Origin: DASVRZ01 sp038228695
GTDB lineage: Bacteria > Verrucomicrobiota > Verrucomicrobiia > Chthoniobacterales > DASVRZ01
Direction: 5' to 3'
Length of the DNA stretch: 64,000 nucleotides
Assembly: GCA_038228695.1 (NCBI GenBank)
Contig: JBBRPA010000007.1
Location: 1-64,000 of the forward strand
Shown: one piece after another, positions 13,023 through 21,080 of the stretch
Layout: each line of letters starts with the position of its first letter
How positions within the stretch are numbered: position 1 is the stretch's first letter
The notes under the pieces: model-generated
The model's input: only the letters and a program-made list of their open reading frames with translations
What the model was told of the DNA's origin: nothing
The model's database searches: none
Program-made: the position numbers and the translations under genes

Positions 13023-13577
13023 TTATTCGTGAATCAGGGTAATGTCTTTCGCGCCCAAATCGGAGAGCAATTCGGAGGTGCCTTTTTCGGTGAATTTTGG
13101 GTCAGCCGCCTCGATGACCATGATGAAACCATCGTCGCTGAAACGCCCAAAGCCGTCCCAGTTGAAAACAGGATGATTCCAGCGCGGCATACCATTGAGG
13201 AGAAACATTCCGATCACCGTGGTGAAAGCGGAGAAAAGAATGGTTAGCTCAAACATGATCGGGAAAAACGCCGGCACAGAGAAAAGCCCGAACGGTTTGC
13301 CATGGACGATGAGTGGATACAGAAAGGTGGACGGAATGAACTCCAGACACATGGCGGTGATGAAACCGGTCACACCACCAACGAAAACGATTTTGCCGAG
13401 AATGGAATGACCGAGGCCCATGGCGGCGTCCATGCCGTGGACCGGATAGGGCGTGTGGACATCCCAGCGGCGAAAGCCTTTGTCGCGGACTTTTTTCGCG
13501 GCCTCGTAAATCTCGGCCGCGCTCGAAAAGCGGGCGCCGAGTCCGAAAAGTTTTTTGCGTTCAGCGATGGCAGCCAT
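13023..13577 (-). CDS. actD: Alternative complex III subunit ActD (DUF3341)
   Basis: A 184-residue protein of the DUF3341 family, the ActD subunit. After an N-terminal FSSAAEIYEAAKKVRDKGFRR segment, two transmembrane helices follow at about residues 60-80 and 98-122. The DVHTPYPVHGMDAAMGL motif is highly typical. It anchors to the membrane part of ACIII and contains no cofactor. The gene lies 2 bases after actC and 6 before actE. Confidence 0.9.
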   Translation of the reverse strand: MAAIAERKKLFGLGARFSSAAEIYEAAKKVRDKGFRRWDVHTPYPVHGMDAAMGLGHSILGKIVFVGGVTGFITAMCLEFIPSTFLYPLIVHGKPFGLFSVPAFFPIMFELTILFSAFTTVIGMFLLNGMPRWNHPVFNWDGFGRFSDDGFIMVIEAADPKFTEKGTSELLSDLGAKDITLIHE

Positions 13578-13579
13578 AA

Positions 13580-15073
13580 TTAAGCGTGCGCCTCCTCGGT
13601 GGTGGAGGTGTGAGCCCCGTGGTCGTCATGTTTCGGATGGTAATGCGGATCGGCTTCGGGCAGCACGCCTTTGACCTCGGAGATCGCAATCATCGGCAGG
13701 AAGCGGATGAAGAGGAGGAAAAGGGTCATGAACAAACCGAAGGTGCCAGCGAAGGTCCAGATGTCCACCCACGTCGGATGGAACATGCCCCACGAGGACG
13801 GAATGAAATCGCGATGGATGGAAGTAACGATAATGACAAATCGTTCGAACCACATCCCGGCGTTGACGCACATGCAGACCGCGAAAACCACGTAGATATT
13901 GTAACGCAATTTGGGGAACCAGAAAATCTGGGGCGAGATCACGTTGAGCGACATCATTGCCCAGTAAGCCCACCAATATGGGGCAACGGGGACATTGTAG
14001 AGCTTGCTGAAAATGTATGGGTCGGCCATGCGGTTGCGCAGGAATAACCACGTCTCGTAAGGATTGCCGGAGTAAGCCGCGGTGAAAAACTCCATGCAGT
14101 AGGCGTAGCCGACGATGGTGCCGGTGAGCAGGATGATTTTGCACATCACATCGACGTGCTTCGGAGTGATCAGATCATGCAACCCGTAAATCGCACGGGC
14201 CGGGAGCATGAGCGTCAGCACCATAGCAAAACCGCCGAAAATAGCTCCCGCGACGAAATACGGTGGGAAGATCGTGGTATGCCAGCCAGGAATGACCGAG
14301 GTGGCGAAGTCGAAGGACACGACCGAGTGAACGGAGAGCACGAGCGGGGTCGAGATGCCCGCGAGAATGAGGTAGGCAAGTTCGTAATGGCGCCATTGGC
14401 GATTGCCGCCGCGCCAGCCAAGGGCGAGGAAACCGTAGGCGAACCGGGCCACTTTACTGGTGGCGCGATCGCGTAAGGTCGCGAGATCAGGAATGAGTCC
14501 GATAAACCAGAACATGACCGAAACCGTGAAATAGGTGGAAACCGCAAAAACGTCCCAAAGGAGGGGCGAACGGAAGTTCGGCCAGATCGCGTTAGCGTTC
14601 GGAATCGGAGCAAGGAACCAGACCATCCAAATACGGCCCACGTGAATGCCGGGGAAAATACCGGCGCAAACCACCGCGAAAAGGGTCATCGCCTCAGCGG
14701 CGCGGTTGATCGAGGTGCGCCATTTCTGACGGGTCAGAAAGAGAACCGCGGAAATGAGCGTGCCGGCGTGACCGATACCGATCCAGAAGACGAAATTGGT
14801 AATGTCCCAAGCCCAGCCGACGGGGTGGTTCAAGCCCCAAGTGCCGACACCGGTGGAAATCATATAACCGATGCAGGCGAAACAAATCAGGGCGAGCGTT
14901 CCGGAAATGGCGAGGGCGATCAGCCACCAGACGGGGGTCGGCCCCTCGACAATTCCGCAGATGCGTTGGGTGACCCAAGACATCGAGCGGTTGTTGAGAA
15001 CGAGAGGAATGCGGGGGAGCGGTTCCTCGGGTGTGGGGTTGGGCCCCATTACAAGCATATCGGATGTTGCCAT
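13580..15073 (-). CDS. actC: Alternative complex III membrane subunit ActC (NrfD/PsrC-like)
   Basis: A 497-residue polytopic protein of the NrfD/PsrC family with about ten helices. Segments such as FVFWIGIGHAGTLISAVLFL, the HVGRIWMVWF motif and FPPYFVAGAIFGGFAMVLTLM match ActC, which together with the ActB iron-sulfur region forms the quinol-oxidising site. The C-terminus is His-rich (HYHPKHDDHGAH). Its ATG overlaps the actB TAA by one base. Confidence 0.92.
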   Translation of the reverse strand: MATSDMLVMGPNPTPEEPLPRIPLVLNNRSMSWVTQRICGIVEGPTPVWWLIALAISGTLALICFACIGYMISTGVGTWGLNHPVGWAWDITNFVFWIGIGHAGTLISAVLFLTRQKWRTSINRAAEAMTLFAVVCAGIFPGIHVGRIWMVWFLAPIPNANAIWPNFRSPLLWDVFAVSTYFTVSVMFWFIGLIPDLATLRDRATSKVARFAYGFLALGWRGGNRQWRHYELAYLILAGISTPLVLSVHSVVSFDFATSVIPGWHTTIFPPYFVAGAIFGGFAMVLTLMLPARAIYGLHDLITPKHVDVMCKIILLTGTIVGYAYCMEFFTAAYSGNPYETWLFLRNRMADPYIFSKLYNVPVAPYWWAYWAMMSLNVISPQIFWFPKLRYNIYVVFAVCMCVNAGMWFERFVIIVTSIHRDFIPSSWGMFHPTWVDIWTFAGTFGLFMTLFLLFIRFLPMIAISEVKGVLPEADPHYHPKHDDHGAHTSTTEEAHA

Positions 15074-18000
15074 TAGTGGTGTGCTCCTGCGGGTTCGGAA
15101 GTTTTCGCTTTTGCGTTCGGATCGCGGGCCGGACCCGTGCTTCCGGGTGCGCCTTCCCCGTGGAGCGATTCGTATTCGTCGGGATAAATGTCGGCCACTT
15201 TGTCGGCTCCGGGCATTTTCGGATTCGGGTTGCGAATGCGAGCCAGATAACTGGTGCGGGTGCGGATGTTGAGATACTCGAGCAACCGATAGCGGCGGGG
15301 ATTGTCCTGCAGTTTTGCGAGAGCGCTGTCCGGGTCGTTTAAGTCGCCGAAGGTGATCGCCTCAGCCGGGCAGGCCTGTTGGCAAGCGGACTTGATCGTA
15401 TCAGTCGGGATCTTGAGTTTGTCCGAACCGCCCGCTTTGACGCGTGACGTGATGCGATGCTCCTCGATGCGTTGGAGGCAATAGGTGCATTTCTCCATCA
15501 CGCCGCGAATGCGGACGGTGACGTTCGGATTCTTCTGCATCTTGGTCAACTCCTCGGTGCCTTTCGGAGCGAGAGGTCCGTAATAGAGTCCGCTTGCTTC
15601 GGGCAGCGGGCCGACCTTGATTTTTTCGATTGGGCGCTCGTTGTAGTTGAAGAAATTGAAACGGCGCACTTTGAACGGGCAATTGTTCGCGCAATAACGC
15701 GTGCCGATGCAGCGGTTGTAGGCCATCACGTTGAGGCCGTCTTCGCTGTGAACCGTGGCGTTGACTGGGCAAACCGTCTCGCAAGGGGCGTTCTCACATT
15801 GCTGACAACCCACCGGTTGCATGACCATTTCCGGTTCGGTCTCATCGTGTTCGTCGCCTGATGTAGCGAAATAACGATCGATTCGCAGCCAGTGCATTTC
15901 GCGGGAATTGTGGACCTGCTCCTTGCCGACAATCGGAATGTTATTCTCCGCTTGGCAGGCGATGGTGCAGGCGCTGCAACCGGTGCACGTGTTTAGGTCG
16001 ATGACCATGCCCCATTGCTCGGGCATGCCGAGTTTCGGAGATTTATAGAGGGAAATATTCGGCGGAATGTGCCCGTCGATGTGCATCGTCTTGGCAAATG
16101 CGGGCTCGGCTTCGAATTTCGCCTTGGTTCCCTCGCGCACGAGGGCGCGTCCCTCCATTTGATGATGCTCTTGGGTGAAAGCGAGAAGATGTTGACCTTG
16201 GGATTTGACGATTTTCGCGCCGTTAGCGAAACCGGAATCGGTGGAAGTGAGCAGCGCAAAGGCGTTGAAACCAACCCCAGTGCCGACTTTTCCGGCGGTG
16301 CCCGTAGCGTGACCGTAGCCTCGGGCGAGCGTGATCGAATCATCGGCGTGGCCGGGCGAAACGAGTACGGGCACTTCGAGGGCGCGGCCTCCGATCGTTA
16401 GCTTAACGAGGTCGTTGTCGTTCAGACCGTGGGCCTTAGCGAATTTTCGGGAAATCAGCGCCGCGTTATCCCAAGTGAGCTTCGAGACCGGGTCGGGCAA
16501 CTCATGGAGCCAGCCGTTGTCGATGCTGTTGCCGTCAGGGATTTTGTAGTCGGGCGGGAAAACAACCTCGATCACTTTCGGATCGGGCAGCGAAATCGGG
16601 GCGTCAAAACGGCGGAAGGCGAGATTCGCCGCAGCGGGTTTTCCCTCGGCGTAACCGGTGCGGAGGAAGTTCGACCAGGTCGTGCCTTGGCCCTGTTTTT
16701 CGAAGGTGGCTTTAACCAGCTCCGCGCCGACAGGGACGGGTGAACCAGCAAGAAGCGTGAGCACGTCGTTGACCGAGAGACCGCCGAAAAGCGGGAGAAT
16801 CATTGGCTGGACGGGCACGTAGGTGCCATCCGGGCTGAAGGCGTCGTCCCAACTCTCAAGGAAATGGGTGCCGGGCACGTGCCATTTGGCAGCTTGGGCG
16901 GTCGCGTCGGTCCGCAATCCGACGTGAACGACATCGGGAACAGATTTGAGCAGTTCGCCGAATTTTAAGTCTGCTGGCGCAGTGTAAACCGGGTCGGATT
17001 CAAGAATGAAAAGCGTGGAGACCAACTTATCTTGGATCGCACGGGTCAAGTCGGTGAGGGTTCCGGCCGCGGACGCCGCGGTGGCCACTCCGCGAAGGGT
17101 GGTGCCGATATTGCCGAGGGCTTGGTTAATAGCGAAACCGAGTGCCTGCACTTCGACCGGCTGGCGCGGACCGACAATGACGAGGCTGCGTCCTTGGGCA
17201 GAGAGAAGGTCGGCGGCGCATTCCGCAATCCATTTCGGATCCACCCCGGGAATCTCCGGAGCCAGCGTCATGTTCATCCCGAGTTTGGCCGCGAGGGAAA
17301 CGAGGAAAGCAACAGCTTGGCTGGCCTTCAGGCGCAAGCGGTGATCCGCCATGCCGCCCGTGATCGTGTAGCGGTTTTCGACCGCATAGAGGCGGTTCAT
17401 TTTTTCTTTCGGATCGCGTCGTTTGGAAAATTGCCGAGTCGGCTCCGTCCCAACCGCGTCGATCCCAAGGAAATCGGAATCCACCGCGACGACGACGTCT
17501 GCTTTCTCAAAATCGTAACTCAGCGCCACGCCTTCGCCGAAGCTCTTCGCCACAGCCTGATCGAGGACACTGCCGGTCGGATCGTAAACGTGGAATTTTG
17601 CGGCGGGATAAATCGCGAGGACTTCTTTCTTAAGGCGCTCCCGAGTCGGCGAATGGCTGACATCGGAAAGAAAGGCGAGACCTTCGCCCTTTTTCTCGGC
17701 GATTTTCGGGAGGAGATCCTTCAGGTAATTCTCGAAAGAAGCGCGGTCAGATTTTTTCCCGTTGGCGATAAAAAATTTCGAGCGGTCCGGGTTGTAAAGA
17801 TCGAGAATGGTAGCCTGCGCTTGAAGATCGGTCGCGCCACTGCTCGCGGGATGAAGCGGGTTGCCCTCGATCTTGGTCGGACGACCGTCGTGGGTCGTGA
17901 CCATTAGGGGCATGGCACCGCCGCGGCGGGGCATCGCACTGGCATAAAAGAGAGCTTTCCCGGGAACGCTCCACTCGACGCTCTTGGAAAGCGCGGCAAA

Positions 18001-18237
18001 TTGGATCTCCGGACGGCGGCAACCACTAAATCCGAAGCCGGCCAGGGCGAGCGACGCTCCCATGATCTGCATGAAACTGCGACGGCTCAGACCATCGATT
18101 TCCATCTCCGCGGCACCTTGCGGAAATTCCCGCTCGAGCCAGCCGCGAAATTCCGGTGTGTCAGCCAGTTCCCCGACGTTCCGCCAATACTTCCGGCCGG
18201 TCACGACCTCGGGTGGATGCTGTAAAATACGTTTCAT
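15073..18237 (-). CDS. actB: Alternative complex III molybdopterin-like/iron-sulfur subunit ActB
   Basis: A 1054-residue fusion of a molybdopterin-oxidoreductase-like domain (about residues 60-720) and a ferredoxin-like iron-sulfur domain (about 740-1000). Near residue 53 is a twin-arginine signal (RRSFMQIMGASLALAGF followed by GC), implying Tat export. Cysteine clusters include CTGCSACTIACQ, CQQCENAPCETVCP, CIGTRYCANNCPF, CTYCLQR and CQQACP. In characterised ACIII the first domain holds no Mo cofactor. The protein sits on the periplasmic side and links the quinol site to the heme chain. A tatC gene lies at 59254-60054. Confidence 0.93.
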   Translation of the reverse strand: MKRILQHPPEVVTGRKYWRNVGELADTPEFRGWLEREFPQGAAEMEIDGLSRRSFMQIMGASLALAGFGFSGCRRPEIQFAALSKSVEWSVPGKALFYASAMPRRGGAMPLMVTTHDGRPTKIEGNPLHPASSGATDLQAQATILDLYNPDRSKFFIANGKKSDRASFENYLKDLLPKIAEKKGEGLAFLSDVSHSPTRERLKKEVLAIYPAAKFHVYDPTGSVLDQAVAKSFGEGVALSYDFEKADVVVAVDSDFLGIDAVGTEPTRQFSKRRDPKEKMNRLYAVENRYTITGGMADHRLRLKASQAVAFLVSLAAKLGMNMTLAPEIPGVDPKWIAECAADLLSAQGRSLVIVGPRQPVEVQALGFAINQALGNIGTTLRGVATAASAAGTLTDLTRAIQDKLVSTLFILESDPVYTAPADLKFGELLKSVPDVVHVGLRTDATAQAAKWHVPGTHFLESWDDAFSPDGTYVPVQPMILPLFGGLSVNDVLTLLAGSPVPVGAELVKATFEKQGQGTTWSNFLRTGYAEGKPAAANLAFRRFDAPISLPDPKVIEVVFPPDYKIPDGNSIDNGWLHELPDPVSKLTWDNAALISRKFAKAHGLNDNDLVKLTIGGRALEVPVLVSPGHADDSITLARGYGHATGTAGKVGTGVGFNAFALLTSTDSGFANGAKIVKSQGQHLLAFTQEHHQMEGRALVREGTKAKFEAEPAFAKTMHIDGHIPPNISLYKSPKLGMPEQWGMVIDLNTCTGCSACTIACQAENNIPIVGKEQVHNSREMHWLRIDRYFATSGDEHDETEPEMVMQPVGCQQCENAPCETVCPVNATVHSEDGLNVMAYNRCIGTRYCANNCPFKVRRFNFFNYNERPIEKIKVGPLPEASGLYYGPLAPKGTEELTKMQKNPNVTVRIRGVMEKCTYCLQRIEEHRITSRVKAGGSDKLKIPTDTIKSACQQACPAEAITFGDLNDPDSALAKLQDNPRRYRLLEYLNIRTRTSYLARIRNPNPKMPGADKVADIYPDEYESLHGEGAPGSTGPARDPNAKAKTSEPAGAHH

Positions 18238-18249
18238 GGACCTAAAAAA

Positions 18250-18912
18250 TTAACGGTGACAGCCGGAGCAGTTTTGCGGCGGGCGGATGGCCCATTCCTT
18301 GACGAGTTGGGTGCCCATTTCTACTTGGGCCTTTTGCGGATCTTTGCCTTCCGGCTTCCAATCCAGATTGAAGACCTTATCGAGCGGACGGACAAATTTT
18401 TCGGGGTTGCGATGGCACTCGAGACACCAGCCCATGCTTTGCGGTTGATCGTGGTAAACGACCTCCATGTTATTGATATTACCGTGGCAGCTGACACAAC
18501 TGACGCCACGGTTCACGTGGACCGAGTGGTTGAAGTAAGCATAGTCCGGCGCGTAGTGAATGCGCACCCAGGGGAGCGGCTGACCGGTTTCCCAAGCGGT
18601 CTTGAGCGCGGCAAACTTCGGGTTATTTTTCTGCACCTGTGAGTGGCAGTTCATGCAAGTTTGCGCGGTCGGAATGTTGGAGTGGGCCGCCACTTCGACA
18701 TTCGAGTGGCAATAGCGACAATCCATCCCGAGCTGGTTGACGTGAATGTCGTGCTGAAAAGGCACTGGCTGCACCGGTTGGTAGCCGACGCGGGTGTATT
18801 TCGGAGTGAAATAATACGCCACGCCGCCGGTAATGGCCGCTCCGAGAACAGCAACACAGACGAGAACTTTAAGAGGCAGCTGATTGGTCCAGCGCGGGAA
18901 AATATTGGCCAT
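18250..18912 (-). CDS. actA: Alternative complex III pentaheme cytochrome c subunit ActA
   Basis: A 220-residue multiheme cytochrome and first gene of the operon. An N-terminal membrane anchor (residues 14-34) is followed by five heme sites: CRYCH, CMNCH, CVSCH, CLECH and CSGCH, matching the five hemes known for ActA. It receives electrons from the ActB iron-sulfur chain and passes them to ActE. The operon promoter must lie in the roughly 300-base divergent region upstream (18913-19227). Confidence 0.93.
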   Translation of the reverse strand: MANIFPRWTNQLPLKVLVCVAVLGAAITGGVAYYFTPKYTRVGYQPVQPVPFQHDIHVNQLGMDCRYCHSNVEVAAHSNIPTAQTCMNCHSQVQKNNPKFAALKTAWETGQPLPWVRIHYAPDYAYFNHSVHVNRGVSCVSCHGNINNMEVVYHDQPQSMGWCLECHRNPEKFVRPLDKVFNLDWKPEGKDPQKAQVEMGTQLVKEWAIRPPQNCSGCHR

Positions 18913-19227
18913 GGCTTATTGGAGCGCGATCACCCGAGGGCTGGTCAGGCGCGGCGTTTTACAGACTGTGATCACGTTGGGTTGAGGCATTTTCGGGCTT
19001 GCGCAGCCACGGAAAAACACGGCCTCCGAGGAACTGCGAGGCCCAGAGATTATAAATCCTCTTTTCATTATCAATCAAAATTCTGCGTATTTTCAGCGTT
19101 TTTTTCGTTCGTTTCGCGTTGACCCGAAGAAAGTGGAAATTAAGCTATTATTAAAAATTCTAATAGCAAACATATTTTGCGGCGAAACTGGACAAGCTTT
19201 CCAGTCAAGGCATCGTTGCGCCGCGCC
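18913..19227. promoter_or_regulatory. Divergent control region between actA and the Mpv17-like gene
   Basis: About 315 bases without a credible gene. The half nearer the Mpv17-like gene is strikingly AT-rich. It contains the 7-base inverted repeat GCTATTA...TAATAGC (19144-19150 / 19161-19167, 10-base spacer), a candidate operator. The minus-strand promoter for the ACIII operon should lie here too. I could not assign -35/-10 boxes with confidence. Confidence 0.4.
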
Positions 19228-19956
19228 ATGTCTCTGCCCTCCGAATCCATCCATCCTCTGCGGGCCGGGCTCATCGCCGCGCGCGCCACTTGGCTGCCCG
19301 GGCTGCTCGTTCAAGGGACGATGGTGGGGGTCGTATTGACTTATTATAAGGTCCCGCAGGCCCGCCCGGTTTTTGACCAGATTGCCCGGTGGAAATCGGA
19401 AGGGGGCGTGGCCTTTTCCATTGTCTCCGCCATGGTGGCCGGCGGGTTGGTGCCGGAAATTTTACGGGTCCTCTTCTTCCAATCTGGGCGCGCGACGGCA
19501 CAAAACGGCCGCAACCTTGCCTTCACCCTCCCCTTTTGGGCGCTTCAGGGGCTCTGGGTCGATTTCTTTTACCGCGGCCAAGCGGCTTGGTTCGGAAACA
19601 ACCCGGCTCCATGGACGATCGCGAAAAAAGTCTGCGTGGACCAGTTTCTCTACAATCCTTTGGTCGCCGCTCCGTTTGGAATCACATTGTATGAATGGAA
19701 GAATCGCGGCTACCGCTGGTCGAGCGAGTTTCTTTCTTGGGCTTGGTATCGCGGGCGGATCATCCCCGGGCTAGTCGCCACCTGGGCAGTCTGGATTCCG
19801 CTGGTTAGCGTGGTTTATTGTTTGCCCCAAACACTACAAATCCCGATTTTCTGTCTGGCACTGACCTTTTGGGTGACGCTCTTTACTTGGATGACAGAGA
19901 TTCTCGCCAAAAAGAACCAGCAAGTGCCGAACGACGCAGCGCACCTCGCCCGATGA
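19228..19956 (+). CDS. Mpv17/PMP22-like integral membrane protein
   Basis: A 242-residue protein with about four hydrophobic helices. The second half fits the Mpv17/PMP22 pattern known mainly from eukaryotic organelle membranes: KKVCVDQFLYNP, then YEWKNRGY, IIPGLVATWAVWIP, VYCLPQTLQIP and LTFWVTLF. Function in bacteria is unknown; Mpv17 proteins are proposed channels. I chose ATG 19228; an in-frame TTG at 19177 is possible. Its stop overlaps the start of the Nudix gene (ATGA), so the two are one operon. Confidence 0.6.
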   Translation: MSLPSESIHPLRAGLIAARATWLPGLLVQGTMVGVVLTYYKVPQARPVFDQIARWKSEGGVAFSIVSAMVAGGLVPEILRVLFFQSGRATAQNGRNLAFTLPFWALQGLWVDFFYRGQAAWFGNNPAPWTIAKKVCVDQFLYNPLVAAPFGITLYEWKNRGYRWSSEFLSWAWYRGRIIPGLVATWAVWIPLVSVVYCLPQTLQIPIFCLALTFWVTLFTWMTEILAKKNQQVPNDAAHLAR

Positions 19957-20534
19957 TCGACCCGCTTTTAGTCATCACACAGACTCGGGAGTATCTTGCG
20001 CGCAACCCTCGGGAAGCCGAGCGGCTGGAGCCGTTCCGGATTTTCTTAGAAACGAACGCGCCAAAGCAGGTCATCTCCCGGAAGCATTTGGCTGGACACG
20101 TCACGACCAGCGGATTCCTCGTCAATGATAACGGCGAATCGCTTTTGCTCATTCATCACCGCAAGTTGGATCGTTTCCTCCAGCCCGGGGGCCACCTCGA
20201 GGACGACCCCACCCTGCTCGCCAGCGCGTTGCGGGAAATCCGCGAAGAGGTCGGTCTGCAGGAAGAGGCGCTCACCCTTTGCCAGCCGGACCATCTTCCC
20301 TGCGACATTGATCCCCACCGGATCCCGGCCCGGGGGGAACAACCGGAACACTGGCATTTCGATTTCCGCTACCTCTTCCGGGTGCGACCTGGGGCGGAGA
20401 TCGCCTGTCAAGCCGACGAGGTGGCAGGGGCGGACTGGTTCGGCTGGGAGAGCGAAGAGGTCCGCCAAATTCTGCCTGAACACGTGATCCGCCGGCTCCG
20501 GACCACTATTTGCGCCCAGACACCCGGCGTGTGA
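19953..20534 (+). CDS. Nudix hydrolase
   Basis: A 193-residue Nudix-fold pyrophosphohydrolase. The Nudix box runs from GGHLEDDPTLL to ALREIREEVGL (about residues 76-99), with the REXXEE metal-binding core intact. The first Glu position is occupied by the DDP variant seen in the GGHxxxDDxxL subgroup. Substrate cannot be read from the sequence. The C-terminal CQADEVAGADWFGWESEEV segment is typical of the fold. Its ATG overlaps the stop of the Mpv17-like gene. Confidence 0.82.
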   Translation: MIDPLLVITQTREYLARNPREAERLEPFRIFLETNAPKQVISRKHLAGHVTTSGFLVNDNGESLLLIHHRKLDRFLQPGGHLEDDPTLLASALREIREEVGLQEEALTLCQPDHLPCDIDPHRIPARGEQPEHWHFDFRYLFRVRPGAEIACQADEVAGADWFGWESEEVRQILPEHVIRRLRTTICAQTPGV

Positions 20535-20974
20535 TGTCTCTTTTTAGGCAGATTGAGCGACTGCAACCAAAGTCACCCCGTCAAAACCGCAGATTCACCC
20601 GATCGTTGCGGCACAGGGCGCCGGATTTCGCTCCGTATTTATAAAAACTCCGGGCTTGGCTCGGATGTTGCTTCCCGCCGAGCCGTGTTCAAATTTGTGT
20701 CATACGTTTTGATTGTCTGCGGATTTCTGGGAGGGAATCTGCGGGAGATCGCTCCGTTGCAACCCGGTCAAAAACACGCATCCGTCCTCGAGTTAACCAG
20801 CGCCAACGAGCGCGATCTACCGACGGACAATGCTTTGTCGGCGGCAGAGACCTGCCTCCACGCGGAGGTAGAAGAAATGCTCTTTCGAGAAAGCTCGAGC
20901 CCAATGCGGCTCCCAAAGGAAGGGCGCGCAGACCAGATTTTTTCCAGCCTGTCAGGGGCGCGGGATCCGCCAGC

Positions 20975-20995
20975 AAGGGGTTGAGCCCCTTTTTC
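20975..20995 (+). terminator. Terminator-like hairpin 1 in the amt leader
   Basis: AAGGGG-TTGAG-CCCCTT followed directly by a T-run (TTTTTCT): a canonical intrinsic terminator about 85 bases before the amt start, with no obvious gene upstream to terminate. Confidence 0.6.
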
Positions 20996-21019
20996 TAGGC
21001 TCACTGACCCGTCTGCTGC

Positions 21020-21047
21020 GGAACCGAATTGCTTCGGTCCCGTTTTT
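21020..21047 (+). terminator. Terminator-like hairpin 2 directly before amt
   Basis: GGAACCGAA-TTGC-TTCGGTCCC (9 pairs with one mismatch) followed by GTTTTT, ending 33 bases before the amt ATG. Its position suggests transcription attenuation of amt. Confidence 0.55.
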
Positions 21048-21080
21048 AATCTCAACCAACCAAATCTTTACTCGCTTAAT

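Larger units (their letters stand above)
20535..21080 (+). promoter_or_regulatory. Long leader region of the ammonium transporter gene
   Basis: About 545 bases with no gene I trust. Near its end are two terminator-like hairpins on the plus strand. Upstream are further small hairpins (CCTCC-ACGC-GGAGG near 20857 and CTTTC-GAG-AAAG near 20883). The region may be a structured leader or may contain a separate small RNA ending at the first terminator. An open frame of 143 codons (20553-20984) is present but has no convincing features. Confidence 0.4.

Noticed and set aside
18643..19122. 159-codon plus-strand frame across the start of actA.
   Set aside because: It is antisense to the well-supported ActA pentaheme gene and has no domain.
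20553..20984. 143-codon frame upstream of amt.
   Set aside because: It has one hydrophobic patch but otherwise unremarkable composition, and it runs into a terminator hairpin before its stop. I left it as part of the leader, but cannot exclude it.
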